From contig NZ_LMPF01000001.1 in NCBI RefSeq assembly GCF_001424345.1, positions 513,751 through 577,750 on the forward strand: DNA of 64,000 nucleotides, read 5' to 3'. The stretch comes from Burkholderia sp. Leaf177. GTDB taxonomy: Bacteria > Pseudomonadota > Gammaproteobacteria > Burkholderiales > Burkholderiaceae. The notes beneath the pieces are model-generated. The model was not told the DNA's origin. It made no database searches and was given only the letters and a program-made list of their open reading frames with translations. Position numbers and translations under genes: made by a program. Below, piece after piece: positions 37,635-45,992 of this stretch; positions within the stretch are counted from its first letter, which is position 1, and each line of letters opens with the position of its first letter.

Positions 37635-39002
37635 TTATTGCGGCTGCGGGCGATGACGGCCACGATGCGCGCCAGAAGCACCGCGCGCGCCTGATGCCGC
37701 CGACGCCGCCGCTGCACCCGACGCACCCGAGGCGCCCTTCGGTGCATCGGCGGGAATGGTGATCTTCGCGCCTTCCTTCAGTCGGTCCGAACCGTCGATC
37801 ACCACGCGTTCGCCCACTTGCAGACCTGTTTTGATGCTCGTGCGCTCACCGTCGACCGGACCGATCTTCACGTTGCGCACCGTCACGGTGTTGTCCGGCT
37901 TCACCACATACACGAATGCCCCCGATGAACCGTTGAGCACCGCGGGCGTTGGAACGATGGTCGCGTCTTTGATGACATCGACCAGCAGTTTAGTGTTCAC
38001 GAACTGGTTGGGAAACAGCAGCGCTTCCTTGTTGTCGAAGGTCGCGCGCAGCTTGACCGTGCCGGTGGTGGTGTCGATCTGGTTATCGACTGTTTCCAGA
38101 TATCCGCTTTCCAGCGACGTTGTATTGGCCCGGTCGTAGGCCGTCACCGACATCTTCGAGCCCGCATGAAGCGGCTTCAGGATGGCGGTCAGATTGTCCT
38201 CGGAGGTCGTGAAAATCACGCTGATGGGCTGAAGTTGCGTGATGACAACCACGCCGTTCGTGTCGCCGGTCGTGACGTAGTTGCCCGGATCGACCTGTCG
38301 CAAGCCGACGCGTCCCGACACCGGCGCCGTGATGCGCGCGTAGTTGAGGTCGAGCTTGTACGTGTCCACGTTCGCCTGATCCGACTTCACAGTTCCTTCG
38401 AGCTGCTGAACAAGCGACGCTTGTGTGTCCACCTGCTGGCTCGCGATGGAGTCTTGCGAAAGCAGCACCTTGTAGCGCTGCAGATCGAGCCGCGCGGTCT
38501 GCAGCAACGCCTGGTCTTTCGCGAGCGTGCCTTGCGCGTTGCGCAGTGAGATTTCATACGGACGCGGATCGACTTGTGCCAGCAGATCGCCTTTCTTGAC
38601 CATCTGCCCTTCGCGGAATGCGACTTCCTGCAGCGTGCCGTTGATCTGCGTCTTGACTATCACGGAAGCCAGCGGCGTAACCGTGCCGAGCGAGTTGATG
38701 ACCACCGGCATTTCGCCCTGCGTGACGGTTGCGACGTGCACCGGTTGCGGCTGCGCGCCCATGCCCGGACCACCGCCGCGCCGGCCGCCTGCCTGACGCG
38801 CTTGCTGCGTGTTGTCGGCGGTTCCCCGGTTCCACGGATGCCAGGCGAACAAGCCGATCACGATCAATACCAGCACCACGATCCACAGCAGCTTGCGGCT
38901 GCGGGGCCGGGGCGCGGGAGGATGAGGAGTGGAAGCTTGGGAACTGGGCGAACGCATTTCAGTATGAGGCGGTGGCGCTGGGTGTTTTTTTTGTTCGTCC
39001 AT
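37635..39002 (-). CDS. mdtA: Periplasmic adaptor (membrane fusion) protein MdtA-like
   Basis: The 455-residue adaptor has a cytoplasmic Pro-rich start (PAPPPH, HPPAPRPRSR), one membrane anchor at about 39-53 (LLWIVVLVLIVIGLF), the lipoyl half GTVTPLASVIVKTQINGTL and its partner NYARITAPVSGRVGLRQVDPG, an alpha-hairpin between them, then beta-barrel and membrane-proximal domains. It links the MdtBC pump to an outer-membrane channel. The last 40 residues are Ala/Gly/Ser-rich with a basic end, an addition to the E. coli form. First gene of the operon; no outer-membrane factor gene follows. Confidence 0.93.
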   Translation of the reverse strand: MDEQKKHPAPPPHTEMRSPSSQASTPHPPAPRPRSRKLLWIVVLVLIVIGLFAWHPWNRGTADNTQQARQAGGRRGGGPGMGAQPQPVHVATVTQGEMPVVINSLGTVTPLASVIVKTQINGTLQEVAFREGQMVKKGDLLAQVDPRPYEISLRNAQGTLAKDQALLQTARLDLQRYKVLLSQDSIASQQVDTQASLVQQLEGTVKSDQANVDTYKLDLNYARITAPVSGRVGLRQVDPGNYVTTGDTNGVVVITQLQPISVIFTTSEDNLTAILKPLHAGSKMSVTAYDRANTTSLESGYLETVDNQIDTTTGTVKLRATFDNKEALLFPNQFVNTKLLVDVIKDATIVPTPAVLNGSSGAFVYVVKPDNTVTVRNVKIGPVDGERTSIKTGLQVGERVVIDGSDRLKEGAKITIPADAPKGASGASGAAAASAASGARGASGAHRGRHRPQPQ

Positions 39003-39490
39003 CGTTTCAGTAGCTCGGTGAGTCGGTGGGCTTGGAAAATATCTTCACGCGGTGTCTTGATGCGCGGGTGCGGGCCTCGCTGAACGTTCGCATTGACGGT
39101 TCGAAAGGCGGCCGGAGCTGGCCGATCTTGAAGCCGCGCCGACGCCGCATGTCAGGCCCGGTATGGGCGCGATGGCGCCCGAAGCGGTTGGGCGAAGCGT
39201 CAGATGATAGCGTTTAAGCGATGGCCGGGCGCGCGAAGCATGATGCTACGTCCCGCGCTTCCTTGCAGTCCAGTTATCTTTCTTTCGATTGATTACGAGC
39301 GTTACACGACTGCGGTTACGCGTTGGAAAGGGAGGAGTGGTGGATTGCGGGCAAGAAGTTTACCGATTCCTGCGAAGGCGCTCGGCAGAGAGTTTATTGA
39401 AATAAAAATGAAAGTTTGGCATTAGCCATCGCTCGATGCGAAATGGATGCCGTACCTACGAGAAAGGTGCGGCATCCATTCATGTAGCGC
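39003..39490. other. Region between mdtA and the IclR gene
   Basis: These 488 bases contain the mdtA promoter side and, at 39442-39480, a strong hairpin described separately. The remainder shows no gene with a credible ribosome-binding site and no repeat. Confidence 0.4.
39442..39480 (-). terminator. Long hairpin, probable terminator after the IclR gene
   Basis: AATGGATGCCG at 39442-39452 pairs perfectly with CGGCATCCATT at 39470-39480; four further pairs (one G-U) extend the stem to 15 bp around a nine-base loop. It lies 10 bases after the IclR stop on the minus strand. The T tract after it is short (TTTCG), so termination strength is uncertain; the stem may instead protect the mRNA 3' end. 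Confidence 0.65.
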
Positions 39491-40321
39491 TTATTCGCTC
39501 AAGCGTGCAGTCGGCGTACCGCCAATCTCATTCGTGATTTTCACGACACACTCAAGCAGTGCCGGTGCCACTGTTTCGAGCAGCGCTTCCCGGGGTGCCT
39601 GATACTCGGCGCCGCCGCAATTCACTGCGTAACGTTGCCCCGACGGCCCGACAAAACCCGCCGCAACAGCGTTCAGCCCGTGATGCCACTCGCCGGTAGA
39701 GATGGCGAAACCACGAAGCAAGGCGTCTTCGAGCCCGGGCGTCAAGCCGCTATCGATGCTGGGCCAATCGTCGCCCGACGCCATACGCAGGCTCTCGAGC
39801 AAGCTCTCCCGCTCAGCTTGACCAAGTGCGGCCAGATAGGCCCGGCCAACCGCCGTGCGCCCCAGATCCATGCGTGCGCCCACTTCGAGCCGCGATACCA
39901 GCACAGCGGAACGTGGCCGGATGGTATCGATGACGACCATATCCAGGCGGTCGCGTACAGCCAGATGAACGCTCAAGGTCGTCCGGTCAGCCAGCTCGAT
40001 GAGAAACGGCCGCGCACGTGCCCTGATGTCGAAGTTGCGCAGGAATCCATTGCTGAGTTCAAGAACGGAAGCAGTAAGTACGAAGCGCTCACTGTCGGGC
40101 AATTGAAATAAAAGGTTGGCGCCAACAAGCGTGGCTGTCAGGCGCGAGATGGTAGGCTTAGGAATTCCTGTCCACTCTGCAAGCTCCCGGTTACTGACAG
40201 GAGCATCCGCGGCGGCGATCCGCCTCAGCACGTCCAGCCCTCGCGACAATGCAACGACCTCTTCTCCGTCGCGCCCTTTTTCTTTTTCCCGGCTCGATGG
40301 CCGGCTCTCAGTTGTATGCAT
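39491..40321 (-). CDS. IclR-family transcriptional regulator
   Basis: The 276-residue protein has an N-terminal helix-turn-helix (ALSRGLDVLRRIAAADAPVSNRELAEWTGIPKPTISRLTATL, residues ~24-65, quoted here as its two ends ALSRGLDVL and PTISRLTATL) and a C-terminal effector domain with LVSRLEVGARMDL, GRAYLA and the end ECVVKITNEIGG. Such regulators usually repress or activate an adjacent catabolic operon in response to a small aromatic or organic acid. No enzyme gene lies beside it. The divergent side holds only a putative small RNA gene. Confidence 0.9.
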   Translation of the reverse strand: MHTTESRPSSREKEKGRDGEEVVALSRGLDVLRRIAAADAPVSNRELAEWTGIPKPTISRLTATLVGANLLFQLPDSERFVLTASVLELSNGFLRNFDIRARARPFLIELADRTTLSVHLAVRDRLDMVVIDTIRPRSAVLVSRLEVGARMDLGRTAVGRAYLAALGQAERESLLESLRMASGDDWPSIDSGLTPGLEDALLRGFAISTGEWHHGLNAVAAGFVGPSGQRYAVNCGGAEYQAPREALLETVAPALLECVVKITNEIGGTPTARLSE

Positions 40322-40499
40322 TTATTTTTCGGAACTTGGTTTCGTTGGGAAGGGCGTTCGCCATCGATCCTCGATACTGACCGACGACGAGCGTCCCGCT
40401 TATCGGAATCGTATCAACCAACCGCTATAAGATGCATTTTCTGGACCCGTTTTTGTCATTAAAACTGTGTACCGTACCGTTGGATAGTCGCTCACCCCT

Positions 40500-40509
40500 C
40501 GAAATTTCG
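40500..40509. promoter_or_regulatory. Palindrome CGAAATTTCG, candidate IclR operator
   Basis: A perfect 10-bp palindrome lies one base upstream of a TTGACT -35-like hexamer (40511-40516) in the gene-less region divergent from the IclR gene. IclR-family operators often contain GAAA..TTTC half-sites, so this is a plausible binding site. Three further TTTCG motifs follow within 50 bases. Confidence 0.4.
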
Positions 40510-40510
40510 C

Positions 40511-40539
40511 TTGACTCGGTTTCGCATAACGTAAAAAAT
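40511..40539 (+). promoter_or_regulatory. Candidate sigma-70 promoter for the putative small RNA
   Basis: A -35 hexamer TTGACT (5 of 6 to consensus) at 40511-40516 is followed after 17 bases by AAAAAT at 40534-40539 (4 of 6). It would start transcription near 40546. The -10 is weak, so regulation by an activator or another start point is possible. Confidence 0.35.
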
Positions 40540-40545
40540 GGAACC

Positions 40546-40678
40546 CGATTTCGAAAGTACTGGTTAGAGATGTTTAACATGCTCATCAGTCACTCGATCA
40601 CCAGCTCTCAGGTTCTAGCACGGCCCTCGGAATGGCTAGAACTTTTAAGGCGCTACGGCAACGTAGCGCCTTTTTTTT
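40546..40678 (+). ncRNA. Putative small RNA with two 3' hairpins
   Basis: No protein gene on the plus strand ends before the very strong terminator at 40649-40678, yet a promoter-like element stands about 100 bases upstream. Between them is a perfect 8-bp hairpin (GTTCTAGC at 40612-40619 with GCTAGAAC at 40635-40642) whose 15-base loop contains CCCTC, complementary to a Shine-Dalgarno GAGG. A structured loop, a short U-rich link and a GC terminator with eight T residues form the typical 3' end of a bacterial trans-acting small RNA. Start point, expression and targets are inferred. All open frames here run through the terminator. Confidence 0.5.
40649..40678 (+). terminator. Very strong intrinsic terminator
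   Basis: A perfect 9-bp stem (GGCGCTACG at 40649-40657 with CGTAGCGCC at 40662-40670) closed by the GNRA tetraloop GCAA is followed by eight consecutive T residues. The T tract shows that it works on the plus strand, where there is no upstream protein gene. Confidence 0.93.
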
Positions 40679-40897
40679 GCCCGCGATGCGCTCGCTGCTT
40701 CGGACGGGCATGAGATTGATTGCTATACCGCCGACCGCGTAATCCTTACGGCATCCTACTTTTCAAATCGCATCAGCTACATTGCTGCTGTTTAGTTCTT
40801 TCTGGTGAACTCCGGAACTCGCAAGTGCTGGCTGTGAGTTCGCGCCAGACGTCGAGCACGAATGTTTAGCGCCCCACATAACTGCACGCGTGCCCCA

Positions 40898-41203
40898 TTA
40901 GTGCGCCGAAAACATCTTGCGCGGCTTGAGCAGGCGTGTGCCGCGCCAGGCCCAATAGATTCCCGCTGCCGCGAGTAATGCTGAACTGCTCAGGACCAGG
41001 ATCGGGGAAATCTGCTGTGGTGATGGCTCACTCGTTGCAATGATCAATGCCGCGAACAGCGCTGCGCCCGCCTGGAGGAAAGCGCGTTTCGCGCGATTGC
41101 GATGCCCCGTAAAACGGATGGAACGCGAAACAGGTGCACGCGTGAACGGTTCAAAGAGAATCAGTCCGGCGATCAGGGCGACCAGCAAGTTCATGAGAAT
41201 CAT
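40898..41203 (-). CDS. Small inner-membrane protein, unknown function
   Basis: The 101-residue protein has three hydrophobic segments: residues 4-18 (MNLLVALIAGLILFEPF), about 46-58 and 66-86 (ISPILVLSSSALLAAAGIYWAW), separated by a basic cytoplasmic stretch, ending in a Lys/Arg-rich tail. No family is recognised. The ribosome-binding site is weak; an in-frame ATG three codons downstream is an alternative start. Orientation is opposite to the following lipoprotein gene. Confidence 0.6.
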   Translation of the reverse strand: MILMNLLVALIAGLILFEPFTRAPVSRSIRFTGHRNRAKRAFLQAGAALFAALIIATSEPSPQQISPILVLSSSALLAAAGIYWAWRGTRLLKPRKMFSAH

Positions 41204-41485
41204 GACGACACTTCAACGTGGAAACAAGGATGGTCCGCACTATAGGAAGAGCGACTCATGAAATGAATCAGAAGCGTCTGAAAGCCGGTCCGATCATTAA
41301 CATTTTGGATTGTGGGGTTTGAACCAGACTGGCGCAGATGCGAAAAACCAGGCCGAACGGCTAACGTCGTGTTGTGATCGGAAGACGAAGACCATCGGCG
41401 GTTATTATTGTCTGGCATCAGCGGTGGAATTTTCGAATGGACACCGGGCGAGTGCAGCAGACGCGCCGGGCAAGGAAGAAGAGAA
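41204..41485. other. Spacer before the lipoprotein gene
   Basis: About 280 bases with divergent starts on either side; no conserved element or small gene stands out. An AAGGAAGAAGAGAA purine tract at the right end is the ribosome-binding site of the lipoprotein gene. Confidence 0.35.
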
Positions 41486-41989
41486 ATGAACAAGTTGAAA
41501 ACGAAAGGAATGAACCGGCTCGCAAGCGTGGTCGTCGTGATCGGATTTCTCGCGGCGTGCGAAAAGCAGGATGCAGCGGCAGGGCAGGCCATGGGCGCGC
41601 TGAACGGCGTCGCGAGTCAGGCTGGGCAGAAGTTCGATCAGGCCGCGAACTATGTCGGGCAGCACGTCGATTCGGTCAAGCAATCGGCGCAGCAGAACAT
41701 TCAGTCTGCAGGGACTTTGCCGGATATGTCGGCTAGCGGGGTCGCGGCTACGGCACGAGCTAATCTGGATGGCGCTGCAAGCGCGACGAACGCGGCCATC
41801 GCGAACGCAGCAAGCGATACCGGAGCCGGCTTGCAAACCGCCGGACGCAAGCTGCAGGAATGGTCGGCAAGCGGAACGTCGACATCTCAGGGTTCATCGA
41901 ACGGAGTTCCGGGCACTGGCGCGGCCGGTTCGGGCGCGCCATCCGCCTCGTCCGATCCAGGCAACGCGCGCGCGGACATGGACAAATGA
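41486..41989 (+). CDS. Putative lipoprotein with Ala/Ser-rich body
   Basis: The 167-residue protein starts MNKLKTKGMNRLASVVVVIG with a lipoprotein signal peptide ending in FLAAC (lipobox LAAC, lipidated Cys about residue 21). The mature part is Ala, Ser, Gly and Gln-rich with amphipathic repeats (GQKFDQAANYVGQHVDSVKQSAQQ), which recall late-embryogenesis or apolipoprotein-like helices, and a disordered end. The function is unknown; an envelope stress or structural role is possible. The ATG at 41486 follows a purine-rich Shine-Dalgarno. Confidence 0.72.
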   Translation: MNKLKTKGMNRLASVVVVIGFLAACEKQDAAAGQAMGALNGVASQAGQKFDQAANYVGQHVDSVKQSAQQNIQSAGTLPDMSASGVAATARANLDGAASATNAAIANAASDTGAGLQTAGRKLQEWSASGTSTSQGSSNGVPGTGAAGSGAPSASSDPGNARADMDK

Positions 41990-42116
41990 GGGTCGGTAAA
42001 GTTGGCCGGCGCGACGGCTTAACAACTACATTTCGTTACGTGCCTGACCGTTTCGTCTAAAGATAATTTCAGGACAGCGGATAAACTGGCGGTCTTTTAC
42101 ATCATTCCATACCGCC

Positions 42117-44693
42117 ATGAAGCCAAGCCGAATCCGGGCGCTCGCTGGCGCGCTGGTATGCGCTGCGATTTTTATCGTAGCCTGCACAGGATTGTCGCTC
42201 GATGCTTACGCGGCGCCGCCCGCGCTGGCGTTGCCGTCGTTTCAGGAACTGGTTACCCCGCCAGCCGCGTCCGATGCCACCGCCGTCCCTGCATTTACGA
42301 CCGGGGCGTCGGATACGCCCGCCAGTCCCGCGACCAACGCAGAGCTGACGCACTCGCTCGATACGGTGATCTCAGCGCTCGATAGCGACCGCCAGCGCAC
42401 CGCGCTTGTCAGCCAGTTGAAGAAGCTCCGCGACGCCCGGCGCGACGCCGATTCCGGCACGCTGCCGCCGGTGACCGCGAGCGCCGCGGCCGCTGACGTG
42501 TCCGCGCCGGAAGCGAGCGCTGCACTCGAGGCATCATCGGCGAGTTCCACAACGGCGGCTTCTTCGGTCGTAGCGGCGATTACGCCGAAGACCGGCCTGT
42601 TGGGCGCAATCGCATCGGGTTTAGCGAATATCGAAGCCGATATCAGCCGCGGCCACACGCCGTTCAATTACTGGGGCGGGCGTTTGAACGCCGCCGGCAA
42701 CGAGTTGTTCACCATCGCTTCGGGCCAGAGCCGCGAATCGTTTGGTCGCAGCCTCCTGAACTATTTCCTCACGCTGGCCGGCTGGGGCGCTTGTGCTTTT
42801 CTTCTCGTGTACCTGCAGCGGCGCATTCATGCTCGCTACAAAATTCACTTCGGGTTGCATCCCAATCCGAGCACTCGCGAGTTGCTGATATTCACGCTGC
42901 GCAGAGTCGGGCCCTATTTGTTCGCTTTCGTGGCGGCGCTGACTTTCGTGCGGATGATGCCGGTGTCCCTCGGGCGCACGCTCGCGATGGTCACGGCTTA
43001 CGCGATCGTCGCCGGGGCGATTTTCTCGTCGATCTGCCTGATCATGTTTTCTCTGTTCGGCTCGGCGCATCGGCGAGTGGCGGTGAATGTGCTGATCGTC
43101 CATGCGCGCCGTCTGCTGTTTGTAATCGGCACGCTCGGCGCGCTCGGCGATGCCGCCGCCAACTACGATGTGGCTCAGCAGCTCGGTACGAATTTGTCGG
43201 CGCTGATTTCGACCATATCGAACATGTGCGCCGCGATCCTGACCGGTTACTTCGCGCTCGCGTTCCAGCGGCCGGTCGCTCACCTGATTCGCAGCCGTTC
43301 CTACGAGCAGCGAAGCCGCCACAAGGCCGCGACCGAAACCTTCGAAGTGTTCGGTTCGTTATGGCATTTGCCCATGCTGCTGCTCGTTGCCGTGTCCGTG
43401 ATCGGGACGCTGGCGGGAATCGGCACGTCGGAAAACGTGTTGCAACTCGATATCGCTAGTGCCGGGTTGCTCGTGATCGGCCTGTTTCTCAGCGCGATCG
43501 TGCTGCACGTCACGAAGCTGCCCGAGCGCAAGACGCGACGCCAATCCGCGTATGTCCGACGACTGGTCCGATATTTTGGCCGCTTGCTGGTGCTGTTTAT
43601 CTGGCTCGGGTTTCTCGAGCTGTGGTCGCATCTCTGGGGTTTTTCGCTCGCCAATCTGGCCGAGGAAAGCGTCGCGGCGCGCGGTATCACGCACGCGGTC
43701 AGCGCCATCTTGCTGACCATTTTCATCTCGTGGCTGGTGTGGATCATCATCGATACGGGGATTCAGGAAGCGCTCAATCCCAACGCGCCGCGCGGCAAGG
43801 GCCGCGGGCCGAGCATGCGCGCGCGCACCATGCTGCCGCTGATCCGCAACGTGGTGTTCGTGGCATTGCTGACCACCGCAGCCATCGTGACGGCGGCTAA
43901 TCTCGGCCTGAACGTGACGCCGCTGCTTGCGGGCGCGGGCGTGATCGGATTAGCGGTGGGTTTCGGCGCGCAGTCGCTGGTAGCCGATTTGATTACGGGG
44001 CTGTTCATCATCATCGAGGACACGATTTCCGTTGGCGATTCCATCGAAGTCGATGGAGGTCATGCCGGCGTGGTCGAGACGCTGACCATCCGCACCGTGC
44101 GCTTGCGCGACGGGCAGGGCGCAATTCACGCCATTCCGTTCTCGCAGATCAAGATTGTGAAAAATCTGTCGCGTGATTTCGCCTATGCCGTGTTCGAGGT
44201 GCGGGTGCCGTTCTCGGCCGATGTCGATCAGGTCACGCAAATGATCCGCGAAGTGGGCGCTGAACTCAAAGCCGATTTCCGTTACAGGCGCGAGATGCTC
44301 GGGCCTATCGAAGTGTGGGGGCTCGACCGGTTTGACCCCAACTGGATGGTGGTGAAAGGGCAGATCAAGACATTGCCGCTGAAGCAGTGGAGCGTTGCCC
44401 GCGCGTTCAACGTCAGGGTCAAACGGAAGATGGACGAGGTCGGAATGGACGTTCCGGTGCCGCAAATGCAATTGCGGGTATCGAAGGAATCGTCGGGCAA
44501 GGATGCGCCGTGGGACGATCTCGACCAAGTAAAAGACCCTTTGCCGATGTCACCCGCGTCGCCAGTTGCCCGCAGCGCTGCAGCGGACGCCCGCGATATT
44601 TCGCATGAGCCTCAACCCGCGCCGCCAGCAACGGATCAATCAGTGCAGATTCCGCCTCAGATTCCGACGGCATCGGCGCCGGGCAAAGCGTAA
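42117..44693 (+). CDS. Large MscS-family mechanosensitive channel
   Basis: The 858-residue protein has a signal peptide (to about AYA/AP at 32), an Ala/Ser/Thr-rich periplasmic part (35-160), then about ten membrane segments. The last is the pore helix with the MscS Gly/Ala pattern GAGVIGLAVGFGAQSLVADLITG, followed by the beta domain IIEDTISVGDSIEVDGG and an alpha/beta domain. The arrangement resembles the E. coli YbiO/YnaI group rather than small MscS. It should open under membrane tension to release solutes. The C-terminal 60 residues are Pro/Ala-rich and probably disordered. Confidence 0.9.
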   Translation: MKPSRIRALAGALVCAAIFIVACTGLSLDAYAAPPALALPSFQELVTPPAASDATAVPAFTTGASDTPASPATNAELTHSLDTVISALDSDRQRTALVSQLKKLRDARRDADSGTLPPVTASAAAADVSAPEASAALEASSASSTTAASSVVAAITPKTGLLGAIASGLANIEADISRGHTPFNYWGGRLNAAGNELFTIASGQSRESFGRSLLNYFLTLAGWGACAFLLVYLQRRIHARYKIHFGLHPNPSTRELLIFTLRRVGPYLFAFVAALTFVRMMPVSLGRTLAMVTAYAIVAGAIFSSICLIMFSLFGSAHRRVAVNVLIVHARRLLFVIGTLGALGDAAANYDVAQQLGTNLSALISTISNMCAAILTGYFALAFQRPVAHLIRSRSYEQRSRHKAATETFEVFGSLWHLPMLLLVAVSVIGTLAGIGTSENVLQLDIASAGLLVIGLFLSAIVLHVTKLPERKTRRQSAYVRRLVRYFGRLLVLFIWLGFLELWSHLWGFSLANLAEESVAARGITHAVSAILLTIFISWLVWIIIDTGIQEALNPNAPRGKGRGPSMRARTMLPLIRNVVFVALLTTAAIVTAANLGLNVTPLLAGAGVIGLAVGFGAQSLVADLITGLFIIIEDTISVGDSIEVDGGHAGVVETLTIRTVRLRDGQGAIHAIPFSQIKIVKNLSRDFAYAVFEVRVPFSADVDQVTQMIREVGAELKADFRYRREMLGPIEVWGLDRFDPNWMVVKGQIKTLPLKQWSVARAFNVRVKRKMDEVGMDVPVPQMQLRVSKESSGKDAPWDDLDQVKDPLPMSPASPVARSAAADARDISHEPQPAPPATDQSVQIPPQIPTASAPGKA

Positions 44694-44697
44694 ACGG

Positions 44698-45270
44698 TTA
44701 GTCGGTTCGCACGATGTCGTTCACGTGCGTCGAGATTTGCGTGCCCGTCACGCCGTAGACATGGATGGAGATCGCGGTTTCTTCCGCTGCGGATGTATTC
44801 CCGAGGCAATGGATCGCGCCACGACCGGCGCCCACCACGGAAACCGCGCCGCGAGCGCGCGCATGCTGGCGTGTTTCGACTGCGCGATGTGTATTGGTAT
44901 CCCAGGAAAACAGCGTTTCGGTCAGCGTTCCTTCAATGACCGTGTAAGCGCACCACGTATGGTGGCCATGTATGGGACTCATCTGACCGGGCCGCCAAAT
45001 CAGGGCCGCGATGGCGTAACGGCCGAGTGGATCGGCGAACAGCAGATGCCGCGTGTAAGAGTCCGGACAGCTTTCGCGCTGCGCTTTCGATAAAAGCTCA
45101 GGTTCATCGGCCAAGCCGGCAAGTGCGTTTCGAACGCCATTCATGAAACCGGGCGATGCCGGGTCGAAGCAGCACGCGGTATCGAGTGCCTGGGTCAACC
45201 GGGCAAACGGCAATTCGATGTCAATGGCGTCTTGGAGTAAAGGCATGGCGAGTTCGTGGACGGACAACAT
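44698..45270 (-). CDS. Cysteine dioxygenase-type cupin enzyme
   Basis: The 190-residue protein is a cupin of the type I thiol dioxygenase family. PIHGHHTWCAYTVIEG holds the first two iron-binding His (H-x-H) and a third His lies in GAIHCLGN, giving the three-His site that binds non-heme Fe(II). It likely oxidises cysteine to cysteine sulfinate; 3-mercaptopropionate dioxygenase is a close alternative. It is divergent from an Lrp/AsnC-family gene, which probably controls it. It ends 4 bases after the stop of the convergent MscS gene. Confidence 0.85.
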   Translation of the reverse strand: MLSVHELAMPLLQDAIDIELPFARLTQALDTACCFDPASPGFMNGVRNALAGLADEPELLSKAQRESCPDSYTRHLLFADPLGRYAIAALIWRPGQMSPIHGHHTWCAYTVIEGTLTETLFSWDTNTHRAVETRQHARARGAVSVVGAGRGAIHCLGNTSAAEETAISIHVYGVTGTQISTHVNDIVRTD

Positions 45271-45358
45271 TGGCGGCGCGCTGCGTTTTTCGGTACCTCA
45301 TTTATACCGGTTTGCTCGTGGAAGAAGTTTCCATATAATTTCGTGAAGTAGCGTAAAA

Positions 45359-45375
45359 GTAGAATAATTTCCTAC
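45359..45375. promoter_or_regulatory. Candidate AsnC/Lrp operator, GTAG..CTAC inverted repeat
   Basis: The 17-base element GTAGAATAATTTCCTAC is an imperfect palindrome with an AT-rich centre, lying 16 bases before the Lrp-type gene's ATG in the 121-base region shared with the divergent dioxygenase gene. Its shape fits Lrp/AsnC binding sites. A second small palindrome, GGAAGAAGTTTCC, is about 35 bases to its left. Confidence 0.4.
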
Positions 45376-45391
45376 AAGGGGCGGCCTGGGC

Positions 45392-45868
45392 ATGGACCTT
45401 ATCGATCGCAAGTTGCTGGAACTGCTTCAGGAAGATGTCACGATGCCCATCGCCGAACTTGCGACGCGGGTCAACCTTTCGCAGACCCCTTGCTGGAAGC
45501 GCGTTCAGCGACTGAAGGAAGCCGGCGTGATTCGCGCGCAAGTCGCCCTGTGCGATCCCCGCAAGCTCGGCGTGGGAACCACGGTATTCGTGGCGGTTAA
45601 AACGAACCAGCACACACAGGATTGGGCGGACGCGTTCACGCGCGCCGTGCGGGATATTCCCGAGGTGGTCGAGGTGTATCGGATGAGCGGGGAAACGGAC
45701 TATCTGATGCGCGTGGTGGTGTCGGATATCGACGACTACGACCGTGTGTACAAATCACTGATCCGCGCGATTCCGCTTTATGACGTCAGTTCGAGTTTCG
45801 CCATGGAACAGATCAAATATTCCACGGCACTGCCGGTCAGGCCACCGCTCGGCGTGACAGGGAATTAG
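45392..45868 (+). CDS. Lrp/AsnC-family transcriptional regulator
   Basis: The 158-residue protein starts MDLIDRKLLELLQEDVTMPI with a winged helix-turn-helix (LATRVNLSQTPCWKRVQRLKE, residues ~22-42) and an effector-binding RAM domain with VVEVYRMSGETDYLMRVVV. Such proteins form octamers or hexadecamers and respond to amino acids. Divergent placement from the cysteine dioxygenase gene suggests that it regulates it in response to cysteine, as known for similar pairs. The ATG at 45392 is preceded by AAGGGGCGG. Confidence 0.9.
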   Translation: MDLIDRKLLELLQEDVTMPIAELATRVNLSQTPCWKRVQRLKEAGVIRAQVALCDPRKLGVGTTVFVAVKTNQHTQDWADAFTRAVRDIPEVVEVYRMSGETDYLMRVVVSDIDDYDRVYKSLIRAIPLYDVSSSFAMEQIKYSTALPVRPPLGVTGN

Positions 45869-45992
45869 TTTGCGCCGGGCATGTGGACCACGTCTTGCGC
45901 GGGTGTCGGAGGCAGGGCGCCGAAATCCATCTGAAATCGGTGTCGGGTAAGATCCTGCGTTTCGCCCAATCTCAAAAAGAGCTTCGATTTTC

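Noticed and set aside
40432..40713. 93-residue open frame across the putative small RNA
   Set aside because: It reads straight through a very strong intrinsic terminator and lacks a ribosome-binding site.
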